From positions 1 through 35,139 of the forward strand of contig JAUNJE010000030.1 of the NCBI GenBank assembly GCA_030533415.1: DNA of 35,139 bases, given 5' to 3'. The notes beneath the pieces were generated by a model. It saw nothing but the letters and a program-made list of their open reading frames with translations. It was not told the origin of the DNA and did no database searches. Origin of the DNA: Eubacteriales bacterium. Lineage in GTDB: Bacteria; Bacillota; Clostridia; Oscillospirales; Oscillospiraceae. Shown in pieces: positions 1-7,241 of this stretch. Made by a program: the position numbers and the translations under genes. Numbering within the stretch: position 1 is the first letter of the stretch; each line of letters starts with the position of its first letter.

Positions 1-54
1 GTGCAATGCTAATTGGTAAACTTCTACGTTTCAACTTACTTTTTCGACACTCTG
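1..54. repeat. Palindromic repeat family, copy A (right end only)
   Basis: The first 54 bases match the right ends of two other copies in the window (2298-2351 and 30613-30666), with only about three substitutions against 2298-2351. The copy ends in TCGACACTCTG at 44-54 and abuts a terminator-like hairpin at 56-78, as the other copies do. The rest of the element lies beyond the left edge of the window. Confidence 0.85.
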
Positions 55-55
55 A

Positions 56-86
56 GGCAGCCGCTGTAAGCGGCTGCCCTCTCTTT
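56..86 (+). terminator. Hairpin bounding repeat copy A, downstream of the AEC gene
   Basis: A 9-bp perfect stem (56-64 with 70-78, loop TGTAA) is followed on the plus strand by CTCTCTTTT. It lies 15-45 bases past the stop of the minus-strand AEC permease and probably also folds in that transcript, although there the stem is followed by CTCAGAGTG rather than a T run. Confidence 0.6.
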
Positions 87-100
87 TATCGCATTTGCAT

Positions 101-1036
101 TTATAGCATTTGCAGGGTATTCAAAACCAGCGTCCACAGGAAAATGGTAGGCAGGCAGAAAACGGTGGTATACGCCACAATCTGACCGGCAAAATTTCCG
201 TCGGCATCCATGGCAACGGCCATGGGATAGCTGCTGACAGCCGTAGGCGCCGCAAAGAGGATCAGCAGCGCACACAGCTCCTGGCCGCGGAAGCCCAGCA
301 ATACCGCCCCAAGGAGAAATACCAGCGGGATCAGCACCAGCCGCAGTCCTATGACGGACACCAAATAGCTCCGCTTGGAAACCGTCCCCAGGCTCAGAGA
401 AACGCCGATGGAAAGGAAACTCAAAGGCGTCGTCAACCCGGAAATATCCTCCACGACCCCAAGCACCAATTCCGGCAGCCGCAGGCCGGAGAAATTCACA
501 GCCAAGCCCAGAACGGTGGCAATGACCGTGGGATTCTTCGCGATGGCAAGCAGCAGTTTCCGGGGAGAGGCGGTGCCATTGCGCCCTGCCTCCAGCAAAA
601 CCGCCGCCTGGGCGTTAAACATGGGGACCGCAACCGCCCCCAGCAGGGAGACCAGTCCGATATTGCCGGCACCATAGATGCTTTCCGCCACCGCCGCGCC
701 AAACAGCAGATAGTTGGAGCGGAAAATCGCCTGACCATAGGAGGACGCTGTGGGCCGGGGCTTCACAAATTTCGGCACCACCGTCATAGCCACGAGGAAA
801 AGAAGCATCAATCCCGCAGCACCGTACAAAATATAACCAATATTGGTCAGCTTCGAAAAATCCGTATTATAAATGTTGTAAAAGGACAAAGCGGGCATGA
901 ACAGCTTGAAAATCAAATTGTCCACTTTCTTCATGGTCGGCGCGTCCGTCACATGGAACACCCGCAAAAGTATGCCGATCCCCACCATGATCGCCATGGG
1001 CACCACTACCCGGGCTGCCATTATAAAGCTTTCCAT
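101..1036 (-). CDS. AEC (auxin efflux carrier) family permease
   Basis: This is an integral membrane transporter of the AEC family, which exports or exchanges small organic acids and related anions; the substrate cannot be read from the sequence. The protein of about 311 aa is almost entirely hydrophobic helices, with the family's two-bundle arrangement. A conserved-looking stretch near 'LFAAPTAVSSYPMAVAMD' in the C-terminal half carries the helix-breaking proline and small residues typical of the family. I chose the ATG at 1036 because GGGAGGG lies just upstream; an in-frame ATG at 1054 would itself precede that ribosome binding site. Its own promoter is at 1063-1091. It is a single-gene unit, divergent from the small ORF at 1133. 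Confidence 0.88.
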   Translation of the reverse strand: MESFIMAARVVVPMAIMVGIGILLRVFHVTDAPTMKKVDNLIFKLFMPALSFYNIYNTDFSKLTNIGYILYGAAGLMLLFLVAMTVVPKFVKPRPTASSYGQAIFRSNYLLFGAAVAESIYGAGNIGLVSLLGAVAVPMFNAQAAVLLEAGRNGTASPRKLLLAIAKNPTVIATVLGLAVNFSGLRLPELVLGVVEDISGLTTPLSFLSIGVSLSLGTVSKRSYLVSVIGLRLVLIPLVFLLGAVLLGFRGQELCALLILFAAPTAVSSYPMAVAMDADGNFAGQIVAYTTVFCLPTIFLWTLVLNTLQML

Positions 1037-1062
1037 AGTTTCCCTCCCCTGCATATGGTATT

Positions 1063-1091
1063 ATCATAACACAGTAATTTTCTGTTGTAAA
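1063..1091 (-). promoter_or_regulatory. Sigma-A-type promoter for the AEC permease
   Basis: On the minus strand TTTACA (1091-1086) and TATGAT (1068-1063) are separated by exactly 17 bases, each one mismatch from the consensus hexamer. It sits 27 bases upstream of the chosen start codon. Confidence 0.65.
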
Positions 1092-1132
1092 GGCAGATAT
1101 TTCGGGGCATCCTGCTGTATGGGGTGAAAAAA

Positions 1133-1294
1133 ATGAAGAAACAGAAAAAAGAAATGGAATGTATCCGTCTGGATCCCGAGGAACAGCTGTGTCCGGCCTT
1201 TGACAGCTGCAGCATCAAGAAATTTGCCGCACCGGACCGTGGCGAAATGGGCGTGTTTGTACTGGACAACTGCGCCGAAGAGCATATCCAGTAG
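1133..1294 (+). CDS. Small 53-aa four-cysteine protein, function unknown
   Basis: I do not recognise this protein. It starts at an ATG preceded by GGGGTG and encodes a basic, Lys-rich N-terminus, then a short body with four cysteines: 'MECIRLDPEE', 'LCPAFDSCS' and 'LDNCAEE'. The spaced cysteines could bind a metal, but that is inference. The TAG stop lies at the base of the left arm of a strong intrinsic terminator, so gene and terminator are fused with no trailer. Codon use and a discrete terminator argue that it is real despite its size. It is divergent from the AEC gene and upstream of the separately promoted kinase-like gene. Confidence 0.65.
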   Translation: MKKQKKEMECIRLDPEEQLCPAFDSCSIKKFAAPDRGEMGVFVLDNCAEEHIQ

Positions 1295-1319
1295 CAGGGA
1301 CACATCTCCCTGCTTTTTT
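1293..1319 (+). terminator. Rho-independent terminator of the 53-aa gene
   Basis: An 8-bp stem AGCAGGGA/TCCCTGCT with loop CACATC (1293-1314) is followed by a T run to 1319. The stem overlaps the last bases of the TAG stop codon. Confidence 0.85.
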
Positions 1320-1352
1320 CTTGGCAATTTCGCCAAATGGCGCAACCTTTTA

Positions 1353-1381
1353 TTGACATTGGCTGGCAACTTGACTATAAT
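1353..1381 (+). promoter_or_regulatory. Consensus sigma-A promoter for the kinase-like gene
   Basis: TTGACA at 1353-1358 and TATAAT at 1376-1381 match both consensus hexamers perfectly with a 17-base spacer. Just upstream, TTGGC (1321-1325) and GCCAA (1332-1336) form a short inverted repeat overlapping CGCCAAATGGCG, which could be an operator; no regulator is evident nearby. Confidence 0.88.
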
Positions 1382-1424
1382 ATAAGTAAGAGAAGCATAA
1401 GCATTCTCGGAAGGAGGCACATTT

Positions 1425-2048
1425 ATGGAAAAGAAAATCATCACCATCAGCCGTGAGTTCGGTTCCGGCGGACGCACCGTCGGCCGCATGGTTGCAGAGA
1501 AGCTGGGCATCCCCTTCTATGACAAGGAACTGGTCGATCAGATTGCTGTGGAATCCGGCTTTGCCCCCAAATTCGTCGAAGAGCACGGTGAACATTCCCC
1601 CGGCAGCAGCCTGTTCTCTTACGCTTTCGCGCCCCAGGGCGTTCCCGGCGTCATGAACGGCCTGTCCACGGCCGATTTCCTCTGGAATATTCAATGCAGC
1701 GTCATCCTGCAGCTGGCGGAGAAAGGTCCCTGCGTCATTGTGGGCCGGAATGCGGACTATATTCTGAAGGACCGCCAGGATGCCCTGCATGTTTATGTCT
1801 TTGCGGATATCCCCTTCCGGGCGGAGCGCATTGTCCGCCGCTACGGCGAGTCCGACAAAAGCCCGGAGGCGAGACTGCAGGAGAAGGATAAGCGCCGCCG
1901 GGTGAACTACCAGCATTACACCGGACGCACCTGGGGCCAGGCCCAGAACTATGACATCTGCCTGGACACCGGCGTGCTGGGCATCGAGCAGTGCGCGGAA
2001 ATCGTCTGCGGCGTCGTGGAAAAATCCAAAGAAGAAGCAAAAGTCTGA
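1425..2048 (+). CDS. Cytidylate kinase-like (AAA_26 family) protein
   Basis: This is a P-loop NMP-kinase-fold protein of 207 aa. The N-terminus reads 'KKIITISREFGSGGRTVG', with the GSGGRTVG nucleotide-binding loop at about residues 12-19, then 'LGIPFYDKELV' as in the cytidylate-kinase-like family. It is distinct from housekeeping Cmk, so the real phosphate acceptor is uncertain. The charged lid-like segment 'RLQEKDKRRRVNYQHYTG' supports a kinase fold. The start is fixed by AAGGAGG eight bases upstream, and the gene has a perfect promoter at 1353-1381. It is monocistronic, ending 16 bases before a hairpin that borders a repeat element, and faces DUF4317 convergently. Confidence 0.88.
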   Translation: MEKKIITISREFGSGGRTVGRMVAEKLGIPFYDKELVDQIAVESGFAPKFVEEHGEHSPGSSLFSYAFAPQGVPGVMNGLSTADFLWNIQCSVILQLAEKGPCVIVGRNADYILKDRQDALHVYVFADIPFRAERIVRRYGESDKSPEARLQEKDKRRRVNYQHYTGRTWGQAQNYDICLDTGVLGIEQCAEIVCGVVEKSKEEAKV

Positions 2049-2064
2049 CTGTCTACATAAACCA

Positions 2065-2090
2065 AGCCCTGCACCGGAAGGTGCAGGGCT
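2065..2090 (+). terminator. Hairpin after the kinase-like gene, left border of repeat copy B
   Basis: AGCCCTGCACC/GGTGCAGGGCT forms an 11-bp perfect stem with loop GGAA. There is no T run on the plus strand, so termination may be weak or may work with the repeat. Its exact reverse complement recurs at 2352-2377 on the other side of the repeat. Confidence 0.6.
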
Positions 2091-2351
2091 CAGGCTGTCG
2101 ATAAACCCTCTGGCGCGGGAGCGCCCAAGGCTCCCTTGTGCAAAGGGAGCTGTCACGCGAACAGCGTGACTGAGGGATTGTCGCGGTAAAATGTTTCCTT
2201 TTTGCCGAATCCCAATGCGAATTCGTAATGTTTCACTGCACAATCCCTCCGAGGCGGCTTGCGCCGCCCCACCTCCCTTTGCACAAGGGAGGCTTTGGTG
2301 CAGTGCAAATTGGTAAACTTCTACGTTTGAACTTACTTTTTCGACACTCTG
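2091..2351. repeat. Palindromic MITE-like repeat, copy B (complete, 261 bp)
   Basis: The element begins CAGGCTGTCGA and ends TCGACACTCTG, giving an imperfect 11-bp terminal inverted repeat (9/11). It contains nested hairpins: CTCCCTTGTGCAAAGGGAG at 2131-2149, GTCACGC/GCGTGAC near 2151-2170, GGCGGC/GCCGCC near 2252-2267, and the inverted 19-mer at 2273-2291. No open reading frame of note lies within. It occupies the space between two convergent genes. By form it is a non-coding miniature inverted-repeat element or a REP/BIME-like composite; mobility is inference. Confidence 0.85.
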
Positions 2352-2377
2352 AGCCCTGCACCTTCCGGTGCAGGGCT
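2352..2377 (-). terminator. Hairpin after the DUF4317 gene, right border of repeat copy B
   Basis: An 11-bp stem AGCCCTGCACC/GGTGCAGGGCT with loop TTCC on the plus strand is the exact reverse complement of the hairpin at 2065-2090. It lies 36 bases past the minus-strand stop of DUF4317 and probably forms its 3' end. Confidence 0.6.
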
Positions 2378-2412
2378 TTCCCGCATATGCTTCCATTTGT
2401 CCGGCAGGTGTG

Positions 2413-3570
2413 CTATACCGCAGCGGCTTCCTTCTCCTGATCCTGGATGTGGATGCTGACGCCGTTGACCTCCACTTCCTCATCGGCGCAGATCATAATA
2501 TATTTTACGCCGCCGATGACCCGGGTTTCCAGCAGGCCGCTTCTGGCAGGGTCCACCTTGATGACCACATCCGGGGTCTTCATCTCAAAATGCTTGTCGT
2601 CGATGATATTCTTGGGATGCAGGTCGGCCTCGAAGCCAAAGACCTCGTCATAGTCCACACTGAATTTGGCAATGTGCTCCTCACTGACACCGCAAGAGGA
2701 CAGAACTTCCTTCACATCCTCCTTGCTGATCATCAGCGGTTCGGGAACCTTGCTTTCCTTATGCAGCTCAATGCGCTGGCACAGCTGATCGTGAACGGTC
2801 TGCACCACATCCAGGCTGCATTCCTCCTCCAGGGCCGTGGTGAGCAGGGTTTCAAAGGACTTCTTCTGCTCCGCTGCGGGCTTGGGGACAGGGGTATTGA
2901 AAACGGCTTCAATCAGGGCATCCTGACTGTTGCTGATGTCATGGGTATAGTACAGGGCGTTATAGATATTGGTGGCGCGGTCGTCAAAGGCCGGGAACAA
3001 AAAGCCCAGTGCGGGGGCCGCAACCATCTGGTTCATGGCGCCGTCGTGGAAAAGCTTTTCCTCAGGGACGTAGTGCAGATTGGCCTTGGTCTGCTTTACG
3101 GGGCAGATAGTGCACAGGATGTAGGTATAAGTCTCTTCGGACTGGTCACGCTGGGTGGAATCGTCCTTGGACTTGAAGGGCACATCGTAGCTGTCGCAGC
3201 CCAGCAAAATCAGGTAGCTGCCCTCCAAAACCACGGTATCTATGATCTTTTTATAGAGTTCCGCCCGCTTTTCTTCGTCCTTCAGCCGGGAAGCCCGCAG
3301 ATCCATCAGCAGCTGGTGCTCCGGAGCGCCTGCCACCTGCCCGGTTTTGAAGGTGATGTCAATCAAATTCTTGCCGAGAGAACCGGAGAGCGTCCGGCGC
3401 AGGAGGGCAAAATACTTATCGGACTCATTTTCCGGCATGATGGCGGTGGACTGCTGAAATTCGGAGATGATCTCCCTGTTATCGTTGACATAGCAGCCGT
3501 ATATGGCGGTCATATTACTGCGGTCCCTGCGCTGTCTGCGCCGGATCTCGCCGATTTCCTTATCGTTCAT
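2413..3570 (-). CDS. DUF4317 family protein
   Basis: This 385-aa soluble protein matches the DUF4317 family of Clostridia, whose function is not known. It opens 'MNDKEIGEIRRRQRRDRSN', contains 'IYGCYVNDNREIISEFQQS' near residue 23, and ends in a small beta-rich region rich in Val and Ile ('GVKYIMICADEEVEV'). There is no signal peptide or membrane segment, so it should be cytoplasmic. The length is full for the family. The start is supported by GAGGT upstream and an extended -10 promoter. It is a single-gene unit, convergent with the kinase-like gene. Confidence 0.85.
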   Translation of the reverse strand: MNDKEIGEIRRRQRRDRSNMTAIYGCYVNDNREIISEFQQSTAIMPENESDKYFALLRRTLSGSLGKNLIDITFKTGQVAGAPEHQLLMDLRASRLKDEEKRAELYKKIIDTVVLEGSYLILLGCDSYDVPFKSKDDSTQRDQSEETYTYILCTICPVKQTKANLHYVPEEKLFHDGAMNQMVAAPALGFLFPAFDDRATNIYNALYYTHDISNSQDALIEAVFNTPVPKPAAEQKKSFETLLTTALEEECSLDVVQTVHDQLCQRIELHKESKVPEPLMISKEDVKEVLSSCGVSEEHIAKFSVDYDEVFGFEADLHPKNIIDDKHFEMKTPDVVIKVDPARSGLLETRVIGGVKYIMICADEEVEVNGVSIHIQDQEKEAAAV

Positions 3571-3605
3571 GGTGTTACCTCGCTATTGTATCAAAGTGCC
3601 TGAGC

Positions 3606-3613
3606 ATTATATC
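3606..3613 (-). promoter_or_regulatory. Extended -10 promoter element for DUF4317
   Basis: The minus strand carries TGATATAAT, an extended -10 (TG-N-TATAAT) ending about 36 bases upstream of the start codon. There is no convincing -35 hexamer, as is usual for extended -10 promoters. Confidence 0.6.
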
Positions 3614-3936
3614 ACAGGGAACGGAAAAAATCCAGTGGAAATAGCAAAATCGACGCCCCGCCCTCCCGCTTTCGAAGCCATCTTAAGGGCCGCGCGTGCC
3701 AGCGGCGATCCCCCCGATTCCGGCTTTGGGACAAAGCCGTGGAATCTCCGCATGGCCGCGCTTCCTGCAATGACTGCAAAAGCCTTCAGGCGAAGCGCCG
3801 GTTTATATGAAAATTATAGCTTCGCCTGGGCCAAACTATAATCTTGTACATTTTTCGGGAAGCTATGGACAATGCGGTGAAAACCGAAAGTAAAAGATTC
3901 CCTGTCCAGCCAGTGCCGGAATTGTTCAAAACTTCC
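3614..3936. other. Gene-free stretch with an inverted repeat
   Basis: I see no supportable gene here. It contains a perfect 10-bp inverted repeat CAGGCGAAGC/GCTTCGCCTG (3788-3797 and 3829-3838) around an AT-rich 31-base centre. The remainder is GC-rich with no ribosome binding site or extended codon bias. It may be decayed sequence or another dispersed repeat. No clear terminator follows the membrane partner gene that ends at 3937. Confidence 0.5.
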
Positions 3937-4911
3937 TTAGAACGAGAAATCGAATGTCTCCGCCAGGGCTTCCATGAACCCCCGCTCCGTGGGCAGCGGA
4001 CCGTAGTAGGTCTCCTCCGTGACTACCCCAAGTACATTGACGGTCACAAAGCAATCATCCTTGTCCACGATGATCAGGCCCTTTTCCCCGTTGTTCGCCA
4101 GAAGTACCTGCGTACCGTCCTGCATGGTGTAGACCCACTGGTCATAGCTATCCATATCTCCCACATTCAGGATTGCGGCGTCAAAGGACTGCTTCATCAC
4201 CCGGCGGAACTGGTAGACCGCGCGGTAGGGCCATTCCCCGTTAAGTCCCATTTCTCCCTCCACTTGGAAGGTGCCGTCGGAATAGTAGTAGCCCGGCCAG
4301 ACATCCGCCTGGGCATCGGTATTCTGGCTGATGATGCTGCGGATCCCCACCGCATTATAGGTTCCCTGGACATTGTCCGCCATTTGGATACTGCCCAGAA
4401 GCTTCAGGCCGTAGGTTTCACAGATTTCATCCAGCTTGTCGATCATTTCCTGGTTATAGCACTCGTAGGCGTCATAGGCTTCCGGGGGCAGGAACCCGTT
4501 TTGGTCGGCTTCCAGGGCGGCTGCGGTAACATCATAGGCATCCAGGAAGTCATTCCATTCCTTTGCCGCCAGATAGTTTGCCGTTCCGGCAAACCCCTGC
4601 AGGGAAATCATCGCATTCGGTTCTTCCGGTGCCGTACCTTCTTGAGAGGCGTCCGGTGCTGGCGGCGTATACTCGCCGACTTTCAGTTCCTGCAGGTTCA
4701 TGGCCACCACCGCGCAGCCCATCAGGAAAATCATCAGGCCCACAATGGCCGCGATCATCACAGGTTTTTTATACAAAGGTTTCATTGTAGCATCCTTTCT
4801 CTGCGGCGGCTCCTCGGATGCTGTGGACAGGATGTTTTTCAGCATTCGGTCTTTTTCCGCCTGGGAAGGCTGAATGCGCTTATAGGCTTCTCGAACGGAC
4901 TGTCTGTTCAT
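3937..4911 (-). CDS. Membrane partner (putative anti-sigma/sensor) of ECF sigma 1
   Basis: This is a 324-aa single-pass membrane protein, probably the regulator of the adjacent ECF sigma. A cytoplasmic N-terminus ('MNRQSVREAYKRIQPSQAEK') is followed by one transmembrane helix near residues 50-73 ('MIAAIVGLMIFLMGCAVVAM') and a large, acidic, Tyr/Asp-rich extracytoplasmic domain. That domain resembles the one at 5499-7241: 'AKEWNDFLDAYD' against 'IQEWNAYLKTKN', and 'ICETYGLKLLG' against 'LCEKYGLSLKG'. There is no zinc-finger HxxxCxxC, so it is not a classical ZAS anti-sigma. I chose the ATG at 4911, which overlaps the sigma gene by 32 bases. The anti-sigma role is inferred from position and topology. 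Confidence 0.7.
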   Translation of the reverse strand: MNRQSVREAYKRIQPSQAEKDRMLKNILSTASEEPPQRKDATMKPLYKKPVMIAAIVGLMIFLMGCAVVAMNLQELKVGEYTPPAPDASQEGTAPEEPNAMISLQGFAGTANYLAAKEWNDFLDAYDVTAAALEADQNGFLPPEAYDAYECYNQEMIDKLDEICETYGLKLLGSIQMADNVQGTYNAVGIRSIISQNTDAQADVWPGYYYSDGTFQVEGEMGLNGEWPYRAVYQFRRVMKQSFDAAILNVGDMDSYDQWVYTMQDGTQVLLANNGEKGLIIVDKDDCFVTVNVLGVVTEETYYGPLPTERGFMEALAETFDFSF

Positions 4912-5392
4912 CAGATTCACCACCCAATAAAATTTTAAGCATTTTTCTTGCCCGCGCAAGGCGGGTCCGTACCGTAGCGTGGGGACACTGCAGGTGCCGG
5001 GCGATTTCCGCGGTGGAATAGCCCTCGTAATAATACATGTAAACCACCGTTTTATACTCTTGAGGCAGGCTCAAAATGGCTTCCAGAACCGGATTGTCCA
5101 TGTCCTCTTCTCCGGCCAGTTCATAGTGGTCGTCAATATTTTCATTCCTGCGCCACCATTTTCTCAGGCTGTCTTTGCACAGGTTGGAAGCTGTGACGAT
5201 CAGCCAGGCCTTTTCGTGGCGTTCATTTTCAAAGGTTTTTCCGCTGGTGATCAGCCGCAGGAAGGTTTCCTGCACCATGTCCTCGGTTTCGGGTTTGTTT
5301 TTCATGAAGGAATAGCAGACATAATATACCGTGTCCACATGGCGGTTGTAGATTTGGGTGATTTCTTTGTCCGTACGCAACAAAGAAGGCAT
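4880..5392 (-). CDS. ECF RNA polymerase sigma factor 1
   Basis: This 170-aa sigma-70-family protein has region 2 ('IYNRHVDTVYYVCYSFMKNK', 'TEDMVQETFLRLI') and region 4 ('LPQEYKTVVYMYYYEGYST', then the helix-turn-helix 'AEIARHLQCPHATVRTRLAR'). The intervening 'KAWLIVTASNLCKDSLRKWW' is typical of ECF factors. Region 3 is absent, as expected. I chose the ATG at 5392, preceded by AGGAGG at eight bases, over an in-frame GTG at 5401. It is about two-thirds identical by eye to ECF sigma 2 (7241-7726). It overlaps its membrane partner by 32 bases and is preceded by an ECF-type promoter, suggesting autoregulation. Confidence 0.92.
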   Translation of the reverse strand: MPSLLRTDKEITQIYNRHVDTVYYVCYSFMKNKPETEDMVQETFLRLITSGKTFENERHEKAWLIVTASNLCKDSLRKWWRRNENIDDHYELAGEEDMDNPVLEAILSLPQEYKTVVYMYYYEGYSTAEIARHLQCPHATVRTRLARARKMLKILLGGESDEQTVRSRSL

Positions 5393-5415
5393 TCTCCCCA
5401 CCTCCTTTCACAATA

Positions 5416-5444
5416 GATACGATCGAAACATTCCTTTTGTTTCA
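5416..5444 (-). promoter_or_regulatory. ECF-type promoter of sigma module 1
   Basis: The minus strand reads TGAAAC (5444-5439), a 17-base spacer, then CGTATC (5421-5416). This is the canonical Firmicutes ECF pattern (GAAAC / CGTA). The same arrangement with the same spacer precedes ECF sigma 2, supporting auto- or cross-regulation. Confidence 0.75.
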
Positions 5445-5454
5445 CAGTAGAAAA

Positions 5455-5492
5455 AATTTTTTAAAAAAGTCACCGGCCTTGCAGCCGGTGAC
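5455..5492 (-). terminator. Rho-independent terminator of ECF module 2
   Basis: A 9-bp stem GTCACCGGC/GCCGGTGAC (5469-5477, 5484-5492) is followed on the minus strand by TTTTTTAAAAAATTTTTT. It closes the module-2 operon seven bases after its stop codon and insulates it from the module-1 promoter just downstream. Confidence 0.88.
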
Positions 5493-5498
5493 CAGCAT

Positions 5499-7241
5499 TT
5501 ATTGCATCTGGGAAAGAAGTGTCAGCGGAATGCGGTCTATGGCATGGGCGCTGATGGCTGCCTCTGCCTCCTGCTGGGTGACAGCGTGCAGGTCAGATCC
5601 CATGAACCAGGGATTGTCGATATCCCGGAGGGTATCAAACCGGATGATCTCCTCCTGGATCAGCTCTCCGCCGCTGAGACGGCTGAACACATAATTCGTG
5701 CAGGAACCGCTTTCCGCGCCGATATTCAAAATCAAACCGTCCTCCCGCAGGAAATAGGAAATTCTCTCCCAGCCGCTCAGAACGTGAACCACTTCCCCCT
5801 CTGTCAGGGTGTACAGGTCCAAAATGGTCTGGCTCTCATCATCCAGGGCCAGAATCAGCTCCTCCACGCCATTTCCATCCAGATCGATCATGGCATATCC
5901 CAGGCTGTCCAGAGACGAAATATCCCGGAGAATGATGCTCATATCCTCCTGTACATACTGTTCTCCGCCCCAGCCCTCCTGGATGGCCGTCACATATTTA
6001 TCCAGAAGCTGCGCGTATTTCTGAAAGGCCGTGCTTTCCCCGGTGGGGACGGTTTCTTCTCCGGTAGGCCCGGAATCGTATACCATCTCCACATTCTCCA
6101 ATTCCACCCAGCCGGCCGGATATCCGGTATTGTCCTCGTCGATCCGGCCCCATTTCTTCCCGTTGACGCTTTCCTGCACTTTCAGCGGCAGCCGTGCCCC
6201 CTTCTCTACGGTTCCAACCAGCTGGCTATCTACAGAGGGCATAGAATAAATCTGCAGCTGAGCAGTCGCAACGGCCGCTGCCTGAATCTGGGTCGGGTCC
6301 CCATCCACATAGACAAAGGTTTCGGCAAAGGCCTCCATGGCCGCCTTGTCCATAGATATTTCTCCATACTTAATATCCCCCACCCGATTGTCTGACGTCA
6401 AAATCAGGATCACATAATCCCCACGGTCGGCCAGGATCAGGGCCTGATCCTCATTCTGGGCCAGAAGCAGGTCAACACCGCTTTGCGTGGTGTACTCCCA
6501 ATACGCATACTGGGTAATATCCCCAATATCCAGGAGCACGTCGTAAAAGGTGGTTTTCAGGAGACGGTAAAAGCTGAAGGTTATGGGATACGTCCAGGGA
6601 GTGCCGGAATACCCAAACAGCGTCTGCCCCTCGACCACAAAGCTTCCATCGGGATAGTAGCCGTTCGAAAAATCGGTAACATTCTGAATGACGCCTTCCC
6701 AGGAACGGAGGATGCTGTCCACGGACACAATGTCCAGAAGCTTTTCATAGTCACACAAGACGGTATACCCGCCCTTCAGGCTCAGGCCATATTTCTCACA
6801 GAGAGCGTCCAGCTTTTCCTGCATTTGGACACTGCTGCAGCCATAGTCCGGATAGGGTGCCGCCAATCCATCATTCGATTCGTTTTTGGTTTTCAGATAG
6901 GCATTCCACTCCTGGATGGCCTTGTACTGGCCGGATTCAAAGAAATCCTGTAAAGAGCGGGACGTAAATGCCGGCACGGTATCCTCTGGCGCGGCCAGTT
7001 CCGCGCCGTGCGTCCCCGCCCGGCCAAGGACAAACACGCCGATGAGAACCACTGCGAACAGTGCCGCGGCGGCGGGAATCCACGACCACCGGCGTGTGGG
7101 CGCCTGTTTGGCTTGATAGGTCCGGCGGGCAGGCTTTTTTTCCTCCGGGAGACGGGAAAGGATTCCCTCCCGCATCCGTTCCCTCTGTTCATCGGTGGGA
7201 TTTACCATATCCATTGCGCCATGAATGATATTCTTCCTCAT
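5499..7241 (-). CDS. Membrane partner (putative anti-sigma/sensor) of ECF sigma 2, with SH3-like domain
   Basis: This is a 580-aa single-pass membrane protein. A cytoplasmic head of about 70 residues ('NPTDEQRERMREGILSRLPE') precedes one helix near residues 70-92 ('AAALFAVVLIGVFVLG'). The first extracytoplasmic domain is paralogous to that of the 3937-4911 protein. It then adds an SH3b-like segment ('IYSMPSVDSQLVGTVEKGAR' to 'GYPAGWVELENV') and a C-terminal domain with the Asp-rich 'YAMIDLDGNGVEELILA' motif, as in calcium-binding FG-GAP/VCBS-like repeats. The ATG at 7241 overlaps the sigma stop as TAATG, so the genes are translationally coupled. The sensing role is inference; SH3b and the DGNG motif suggest wall or ligand contact. 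Confidence 0.7.
   Translation of the reverse strand: MRKNIIHGAMDMVNPTDEQRERMREGILSRLPEEKKPARRTYQAKQAPTRRWSWIPAAAALFAVVLIGVFVLGRAGTHGAELAAPEDTVPAFTSRSLQDFFESGQYKAIQEWNAYLKTKNESNDGLAAPYPDYGCSSVQMQEKLDALCEKYGLSLKGGYTVLCDYEKLLDIVSVDSILRSWEGVIQNVTDFSNGYYPDGSFVVEGQTLFGYSGTPWTYPITFSFYRLLKTTFYDVLLDIGDITQYAYWEYTTQSGVDLLLAQNEDQALILADRGDYVILILTSDNRVGDIKYGEISMDKAAMEAFAETFVYVDGDPTQIQAAAVATAQLQIYSMPSVDSQLVGTVEKGARLPLKVQESVNGKKWGRIDEDNTGYPAGWVELENVEMVYDSGPTGEETVPTGESTAFQKYAQLLDKYVTAIQEGWGGEQYVQEDMSIILRDISSLDSLGYAMIDLDGNGVEELILALDDESQTILDLYTLTEGEVVHVLSGWERISYFLREDGLILNIGAESGSCTNYVFSRLSGGELIQEEIIRFDTLRDIDNPWFMGSDLHAVTQQEAEAAISAHAIDRIPLTLLSQMQ

Noticed and set aside
1350-2483. Minus-strand 377-aa open frame spanning the kinase-like gene and repeat copy B
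   Set aside because: It runs across a repeat and opposite a strongly supported gene; no domain.
2368-3603. Plus-strand 411-aa open frame opposite DUF4317
   Set aside because: DUF4317 on the minus strand has family motifs, promoter and ribosome binding site; this frame has none.
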